Shown here one piece after another: positions 21,190-27,333 of a stretch of 27,333 nucleotides of DNA. Location: positions 1 through 27,333 of the forward strand of contig AJWJ01000308.1 of NCBI GenBank assembly GCA_000277445.1, written 5' to 3'. The notes beneath the pieces are model-generated. The model worked only from the letters and a program-made list of their open reading frames with translations. It searched no databases and had not been told where the DNA came from. Position numbers and translations under genes: made by a program. Source of the DNA: Polysphondylium violaceum (taxonomy: Eukaryota > Evosea > Eumycetozoa > Dictyosteliales > Dictyosteliaceae). Within the stretch, counting starts at the first letter, position 1. Each line of letters opens with the position of its first letter.

Positions 21190-22387
21190 CTTTCTTTTCA
21201 ACAATTCTCTTGTTTCTTCATCGTCATCATCATCGTCATTTTCTTCTCGCTCTTCTTGGTTGTTTTTAATATCATTATCTTTTTCTAAAGGATTTGTTTT
21301 TTGTTCTTGTTCTTGTTCTGGTTCTTGTTCTTGTTCTTGTTCTAGTTCTGGTTCTGGTTCTTTTTCAAAAATATCTGATTTTTTATCATCAGAGGGTGGA
21401 GTTGCTAAATTATCATGATTATCTTTACTACTATTACTTTTTGCTATAGCTTTTACTGTTGCCTTTGTTGTTGGAGTTGATTGTTGTTGTTTTCGTTTTA
21501 ATACTGGTGTTGCTGCTCTCGATGTTGTTGTTAGATTTGGAATAACAGGAGAAGTGGTGGATCTTCTTGGTGAATGAGGCTCTATCACAAAAGGGGTTGA
21601 TAGAAGCTTGTTCGTAACTGGTAGTCTACTTTTTTCATGTCTTTTACATAGCCAAATCAATGGTTTATGATCAAGGGGTGGCTCAAGACAATTTAAATGT
21701 AGGGCCAATGGACATTTTCCACATTGTACAATTTCATCTGGTATTGCTTTCTTATTACACTTACTACACTGTTTTTGAAGTTTACGATTCTTTTTAGCAT
21801 CTAATAAATTATATATTAGGTTAGTTTGAATGATAGCTTTAAAATAATAATATGGTTTTAAAATTTACTCCTGATATATGAGTTTGGTAATTCAAATTCC
21901 TCTGGATTATTCTCTAAAAGTGAATTAAATAATGGTAAAAATATAGGATTTACACTTTTTTGTCCTCCAATATTGGTATTTTTGTTGCATATATAATTAT
22001 CATTATTATTAATATCAGGAGTGGTTGCACCCTTTCTTAAAATTGGTTTACAAGAATTACAAAACCAATCACCTGAAGGTGTATATAACCTGGGAGGATT
22101 TAAACAAATGAGATGAAAGGATCTACTGCAATTCTCACAACATAATAATCTACCACCCAATCTACAACTACTACAATAATCATCATTTGAGTCATCTGAG
22201 GCCTAGTAGTAGTATAGAGATTTATTATTAATAATTTTCTTTTGAGTTTATGTTTTTTTTTTTTACTTACTATATCTTCTTCTTCCTCTTCAATTTTAAG
22301 TTTTTCATTCTCTCCTTGTTTTTGTTCTACTTTAATTTGAACTTCAATATCATCGTCATCCTCTCCATTCTCTTTATTCTGCACCAT
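20097..22387 (-). CDS. PHF12/Rco1-like protein with two PHD fingers (Rpd3S/Sin3S-type HDAC complex)
   Basis: Chromatin reader. Four minus-strand exons: 22387-22271, 22202-21869, 21800-20620 and 20555-20097; introns of 68, 68 and 64 bp join in phase, about 696 residues. The acidic N-terminus is followed by PHD1 (residues 49-90: CSSC, CENC, His69, Cys72, WFCNSC). A linker has LLENNPEEFELPNSYI, matching the NPTQFQLPNEL stretch of human PHF12. PHD2 (162-205: CSKC, CGKC, His185, Cys188, WLCKRH) ends in Cys-x2-His like PHF12 PHD2 and contains LNCLEPPL. A Lys/Glu-rich highly charged region, EPEQ-type repeats and poly-Asn runs follow. In yeast and animals, Rco1/PHF12 brings Rpd3/HDAC and Sin3 to transcribed chromatin with an MRG partner. 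Divergent from the large gene to its right. Confidence 0.87.
20920..20957. repeat. Asn-codon triplet repeat in the PHF12-like gene
   Basis: A (GTT/ATT)n run on the plus strand encodes a poly-Asn tract on the minus strand. Triplet runs of this kind inside exons are ordinary in dictyostelids. Confidence 0.8.
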
Positions 22388-22921
22388 TTTCGATAATATT
22401 AATATACTCTAAAGCAGTGGCGGCGGTAAAAAAAGAGCCGTTGCTCAGAGTGCTTTGGGCGCGTGACGAGGCCAATTTAAAAAAAAAAATTTCAAAAAAT
22501 TAAAAAAAAATTAAAAAAAACAAAATTTTTAATCATTTTCGAAAATATCTAAATACCACACACTAAAAATCGGATTTTCTTTTTCAAAGAAAAACTATTA
22601 CTCATAAAAACTCGATTGAAAAATTATCTTTTATAATTCCTCAAGATCTTTTTTTTTTAAAAAAATTTCTTAAAACACAATATTTGACAAGTTTACGATC
22701 AAATAAAAAGTTTTTGAAAATTTTTGAAAAAAAGGCGCGCTTCTTCATGCACCACTCTCTCAGCATTTGATTCAACCTTCTCCTTTTCTATTCATCATAA
22801 TGATGAGGAAGCATTATGATAGTGAAGAACCTTGTCATGAGTTGGTGTTATTTAATTTTACCCTCTTTTTACCAAACACTTCAAAGTATAAAGTAAGTTG
22901 GCAACAACTACTAAACCAGTA
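22388..22921. promoter_or_regulatory. Divergent promoter region with GC-rich islands
   Basis: 534 bp between the PHF12-like gene and the large plus-strand gene. Two short GC-rich islands stand out against A/T tracts: about 22417-22472 (GGCGGCGG, TTTGGGCGCG at 22454-22463, GTGACGAGGCC) and 22733-22740 (AGGCGCGC). TTTGGGCGCG resembles an E2F-type site. A 40-codon open frame from 22800 was not accepted as a gene. Confidence 0.45.
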
Positions 22922-25900
22922 ATGAGAAAGATTCTAATAGATATTTATTTAAACAACAAAAAGGAAATAAAAGAGTTTTTAGAAAATGTTTTCACAATAT
23001 TACATAGAGTTAATAAATTGATAGCTAAAAATATAAACTATAGTAGTGATAGTAGTCAAGCAGATGATAGTAGTTTATCTCAATATATAAATGCATTATC
23101 AAGTATATTTGGTTTTGTTAGAGAATATAATGATTGGTATAGAAAACCTAGAAATGATCATCATACAACTAACTCAACAACAGTCACTACAAAAACAATA
23201 ATAGTACAACAACAAGAAAATGAAGAAGATCAATTCTCTTTTGGTATGTCTTATGATGACGATATAGTCACAGATAATAATAATAATAATAATAATAATG
23301 AATTACGAGTATATTCTCAAGGATTCCAAATATTTTTAGAACAACTTTTATTTGAAATCGATATATTTATCACTGGTATGTATGAATTTGATAAGTTAAC
23401 CAAAGGATTATATTAATATAGTAAGAATAATAATAGGAACAAATATAGATAATATAATATTAAAAGATTTACAAAAACAAAATTTTAAAAATAGCGCAAA
23501 GAAAATACAACATTGGATGACAATTCAACAAATAGTTTTAGATATTTTAAAAATAATAAGTGACTCTACATTTTTAGATCTTGTTTATATATTTGATAAG
23601 CAACAGGTTGGTAAAAAAGAGAAAATTGATAAATTGATTCAAAATATCCAAACAAACTATATCGAATCCATTATGCTTTTATTTTCATTTCAATCATTTT
23701 ATTATACAAGAATTAAAGATGGATCAATCAATAATAATAATAGTAATAATAGTTTTTTTAAAACAAATCAAGAAATGTTATTGGAATTAGATGATCAATA
23801 TAGACCTTTATTGGTATCTCTCGATTGGATATGGTCATTCTTTTCATGGTTAAAAACATCAAACAATTCTTCTTTATCAGTATTGTTAAAAAAAGTAATC
23901 GAAAATGGTGATTTTCAGTTAATTGATCTTGAGCAACAAAAACCCGAAAAGACTGGTATACAAAAGAAATCCATGTTTTATTTTCAACTTTTTTTTGTAA
24001 TTACAAAAATCAATCTACTCGATCAATTACCATCATCTCCAATAGATAGAAGAAATTTATGTTTATTTACGATATCAATTCAAGATTTATTGGGCGACAC
24101 CAGTAAATTAGAAACCCTTTTTAGTAATCAGCGTAAACAACTTAATAATAGTAATAATCAAAAATTATCAGTATTTTCAAATTGGAAATATATAGTGGGT
24201 ATGATATCTCAAGAGGCAATTGGTTATATTGAATTGGAATCATTAATTGAAAATGATAGTGATGGAGATTATAAAGCATTGGTGTTTTATTTATGTTATT
24301 TCTTAAAGAATTGGACTACTTGTCTTGACCAAGAAGAGTTTAATCTGATCAATGATTTTATTGGTAAAGTTTATAGTTGGTATATTATTATTTCCGAAAA
24401 ATCAACAACATTTAAATTTCATACATCACAAAATGAATTATTTCGTTGTAGATTTGAATCTTCAATACTTGGATTAGCTTCACAAATATCTGTAGATAAA
24501 ATATCAGACGAATTATTGTTTCTTTTAATGTTTTTCTTTGGCCAACATCAATCAACAGTATCGTTGTTACCCTCTTCTCCAAATAGTGTTGGATTAAATT
24601 CAATTCAACAATCACTTGAAAAATATTGTAGAAACCCATTTAAATTCAATTCCAATTCTCTAAATTTAAATGGCTATGATAATAAGCCTAAAAAAAAATT
24701 GACTCTATCAACATCTCTATTCACAGGGAAAAAAATACCCATTCCTCTCTTCAAAATTTGGTTATCCACAATTTTTTCTTTGGTTCTTTCAAATGTATAT
24801 TTATATAGTAGTAGTGATAACAAGGATATGGAAGAATATTCTTTGAAGCAATTAAAAGTATCAATGACTAATTTAACTGGTTTAATGGACAGTCTTGTTA
24901 AATTTAATTCAAAGAATGACAGATCAGGCCAAATGGTGTTGGAATGTATATTTAAAGTTATTGATATCTATACAAAAAATAATCTTTATAAAGATAAAAA
25001 AATTATAAAGCTCTTTATCAACTCACTTGCGATTATATTTTCCAAATTTAATGGTTTTGTTTCTAACCTCACCTCTCATCCTACACTGGCGAGATGGGCC
25101 ACTTACCTCCTCACTGAACTATCTCGATTAATTCAAGAAAATAGTAGATATACATATATTTCCACAGAAATTGATTATAATATACTAGAAGATCTTTTAC
25201 CAATATCCAATAATCTTTCCAATGTAGATGATAGCTTTAAATCAATGTTTATTGATGATATTATTCAACCTATTTACCAAAATATTCATCAATGGCTCAA
25301 TAATCTGATCAATACACCCAATGACCAAGAGAAATTAATTATTCAACAAATATCTAAATTCAATGACCACTTTATACGCAATCTTTATGCTCTTACAAAC
25401 TATCTATCGATTGGTCTAAATCATAAAAAACTAGGAGATGCAATGGTACTCCAACAAAACCTCCAGCGCCTACTCAAAGGTAATCCAACATTAGAATTAC
25501 AATTCACTCTTGAAAAGCTATTGTTTCACCCAAGCTTAAATGCCAAAATATCTTTTTATTGTTTTAATCAATCGCTTTATGATCCTTTATTTATAAGTGT
25601 ATTTATAGTTTATTTAAATATATATCAATATCAACAACCTACTAATATTATTTTAAATTCCTTTAGAATTATAAAATGAAATGTATTCAAATGTTTATTC
25701 TCTCACTATTTATACCTATGGATTGTTTAGATTATATTAAATCATTTTTAAATCAACCAGTTATTATAAATGATAGATTGTTTGGCCAATTTAGATATCA
25801 AAAGTTTGATTCAAACCTCTTCAATCCTTTTGAATTAATAGGTAAACATTGTCCCATTCACAAGGAATTAAATGAACAAGAATCACTATACTTTAGCTTA

Positions 25901-27151
25901 TTAGTAGGATTTATTGAGTCATATTTCAAATCATCTAATGAATGGGAGCCAAAGTTTCTTTCAATCCTCTACTATTGTCCTCATTTTATATATAGATTTA
26001 TGAATGAAAGAATTAAGCTCTCAAAGCCTATTGATTTTAAATTATTGTTTAAATCATTTTCTTTAATTCCAACTAGCAATCAAGATGATAATAATAATAA
26101 TAATAGTAGTAATCAATTACAACAACCTCAAACACCCTCTAAACTTCAATTACATTTAAAGAAAAAGGTGACAAAAGTATTATCCCATGAACAGGAACAA
26201 GAACAATTACGACAAATTTACAAGAATAGACCTCAATTTAATATATTATCAAATCTAGTTTATGATTATTTAGCTATAAATCATATAAATAGTAGTATAC
26301 CAAAGCCAATAGTCAAGAATCTATCAAATGGCCTATCAGATTCTTATAATATAACTCAATATATTATCCATCATTTCTTAAATACCAAAAACTATGGTGT
26401 CAATCAAGTAGATGCCTCTGTTTTATGCTCATATATAAAATTGGTTTATAAATATAATACTCCTTGTCTGATGAATTTCTTTATGATTGTTGAACAACTA
26501 TGTTTGGTATTAAAGGTATGTGTATATATTTATCCATACAATACAATATCAATTTAGATACTAATTCTCTCTCTGCACATATTAAAATGTCTATAGTCTA
26601 AATTTAATGATAACAATCTAAAATGTATGATATTATCAGTGTTTAAAAGAATATTGTATCAACTGTCAATCAAGTATAACCTAACTAGCATTGATACAAT
26701 GGATCAATACAAAAAAGAAAAACAAGTATTTGAATATTTATTTGATTTCTTGTTGAAGCTTGTCATTGAATCGTTAAAGCTTACTTTTCCACAAAACCAA
26801 AATCAACTGGCAACACAATTACAACAAAGATACAATGTTTTAATTAATGAACTCAGATATCTTAATCTACCCGACACAGCAACCATAGGCATTAAAAGAC
26901 AACAGACTTTAAATAATAATATCAATAACAACAATCACAACAACACGAGTGAAAAACTATTGAGAACCTGTGCCGATCTTTTAGTAGCAATTTATAATTT
27001 TGGTTTTTTTGGAAGAAATCAATTATTTGCCTACTCAAATGATATCATAGAGTTATATAATACTAGAAATGATTTCAATACAATATTACATGTAAGTAGT
27101 AATATGATAATTGATACCATTTATATTATTTCTAACTTTATTTTCAACTAA
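22922..27151 (+). CDS. Large alpha-helical protein, not firmly recognised (possibly URB2/Npa2-like)
   Basis: Exons are 22922-23375, 23422-25598, 25667-26515 and 26597-27151; introns of 46, 68 and 81 bp are GT-AG and restore frame each time, giving about 1344 residues. The protein is nearly all predicted helix with short poly-Asn insertions, no membrane segments and no catalytic motif, like a HEAT/ARM-type scaffold. A weak resemblance near the C-terminus (LLRTCADLLVAIYNF, FAYSNDIIELY) to the end region of URB2, a nucleolar pre-60S factor of similar size, is only a hypothesis. The start ATG at 22922 follows an in-frame stop; a 5' exon cannot be excluded. The end is uncertain: a GTAAGT at 27092 could start another intron. 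AcceptORS after it give short tails ending in TAG or TAA, but reading on gives TAA at 27151, the stop all other genes here use. Confidence 0.7.
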
Positions 27152-27248
27152 AGAATTCAGAGAATGGTGTTTTTAGACAATCTAAAATTGGAATATAGTT
27201 ATATATAGTTATATATAGATATATATACTCATTATCAAAGTTTATTTG

Positions 27249-27254
27249 AATAAA
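27249..27254 (+). terminator. Polyadenylation signal AATAAA
   Basis: AATAAA about 100 bases after the proposed stop of the large gene, before T/A tracts begin. It supports the view that this gene ends inside the window. Confidence 0.5.
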
Positions 27255-27276
27255 GAGATAATAGCAGTGTACCTGG

Positions 27277-27297
27277 AAAAAATTGCGCCAATTTTTT
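27277..27297. repeat. Inverted repeat AAAAAATTG-CGC-CAATTTTTT
   Basis: Perfect 9-bp arms around CGC just after the large gene, in otherwise A/T-only DNA. It could form a hairpin in the 3' UTR or terminator, or be a symmetric protein-binding site for the next gene's promoter. Confidence 0.6.
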
Positions 27298-27333
27298 GAA
27301 AAAAAAAATTTTTGTTTGAATTTTTTTTTTTTT

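Noticed and set aside
20912-21418. Plus-strand open frame antisense to the PHF12-like gene.
   Set aside because: Leu/Ser/Phe homopolymer product is the mirror of poly-Asn and Lys/Glu-rich coding sequence on the minus strand.
22800-22922. 40-codon open frame (MMRKHYDSEEPCHELV...) with an embedded GTAAGT...TACTAAAC...CAG that looks like a tiny intron leading into the large gene.
   Set aside because: The implied intron is only 27 nt, and the joined exon would run directly into a TAA, so it cannot be a 5' exon of the large gene. No family match.
23376-23421. Apparent frameshift between the first two parts of the large gene.
   Set aside because: A 46-bp GTATGT...ATATAG intron restores the frame exactly, so no break is needed.
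1-27333. Dictyostelid class I small RNAs, tRNAs and retroelements were looked for by eye.
   Set aside because: No CCTTACAGCAA-type class I motif, no tRNA with recognisable A and B boxes, and no reverse transcriptase, integrase or transposase reading frame was seen. A covariance-model search would be the proper test for RNAs.

Overview
This is nuclear DNA of a social amoeba (Dictyostelia); the genus was not settled. Evidence: very high A+T, non-coding DNA made of long A and T tracts, short GT-AG introns (46-94 bp for most), Asn/Gln/Ser/Thr-rich low-complexity runs inside conserved proteins, a near-exclusive TAA stop, and a V-ATPase subunit d that from memory resembles Dictyostelium VatD closely but not identically. 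No mobile element, CRISPR array, rRNA or tRNA gene was recognised.

Layout, left to right. Plus strand: endonuclease V (73-946), proteasome subunit beta type 4 (1161-2102), a four EF-hand calcium-binding protein (2652-3167), an HPS5/BLOC-2 homolog with a C-terminal RING-H2 finger (3586-8014), and a coiled-coil plus calponin-homology protein (8301-10383). Minus strand: V-ATPase V0 subunit d (11955-10573), divergent from mitochondrial ribosomal protein bL20 (12643-13290, plus). Minus strand: an endosulfine/ARPP-19/Igo-like protein (14084-13761). Then 2.25 kb with no convincing gene, pyrimidine-rich on the plus strand in its second half and carrying G-box/CA-box-like motifs, leads to an ATP7-type copper P1B-ATPase (16335-19975, plus). 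It converges on a two-PHD-finger protein of the PHF12/Rco1 family (22387-20097, minus). Divergent from that is a large, mostly helical protein I cannot name firmly (22922-27151, plus).

Exon joins were worked out by hand from GT/AG sites and reading phase; every join reported keeps frame. The genes are a mix of housekeeping functions (proteolysis, DNA/RNA repair, mitochondrial translation, chromatin, phosphatase control). Three touch endolysosomal or metal biology: the V-ATPase subunit, the HPS5 homolog and the copper pump. There is no operon logic, and that grouping may be chance.

The most noteworthy points are the RING-H2 finger on HPS5, the cysteine-cluster N-terminus and mixed metal-binding domains of the copper ATPase, the altered FDSADW core of the endosulfine-like protein, the PHF12/Rco1 assignment, and the unexplained 2.25-kb intergenic region.
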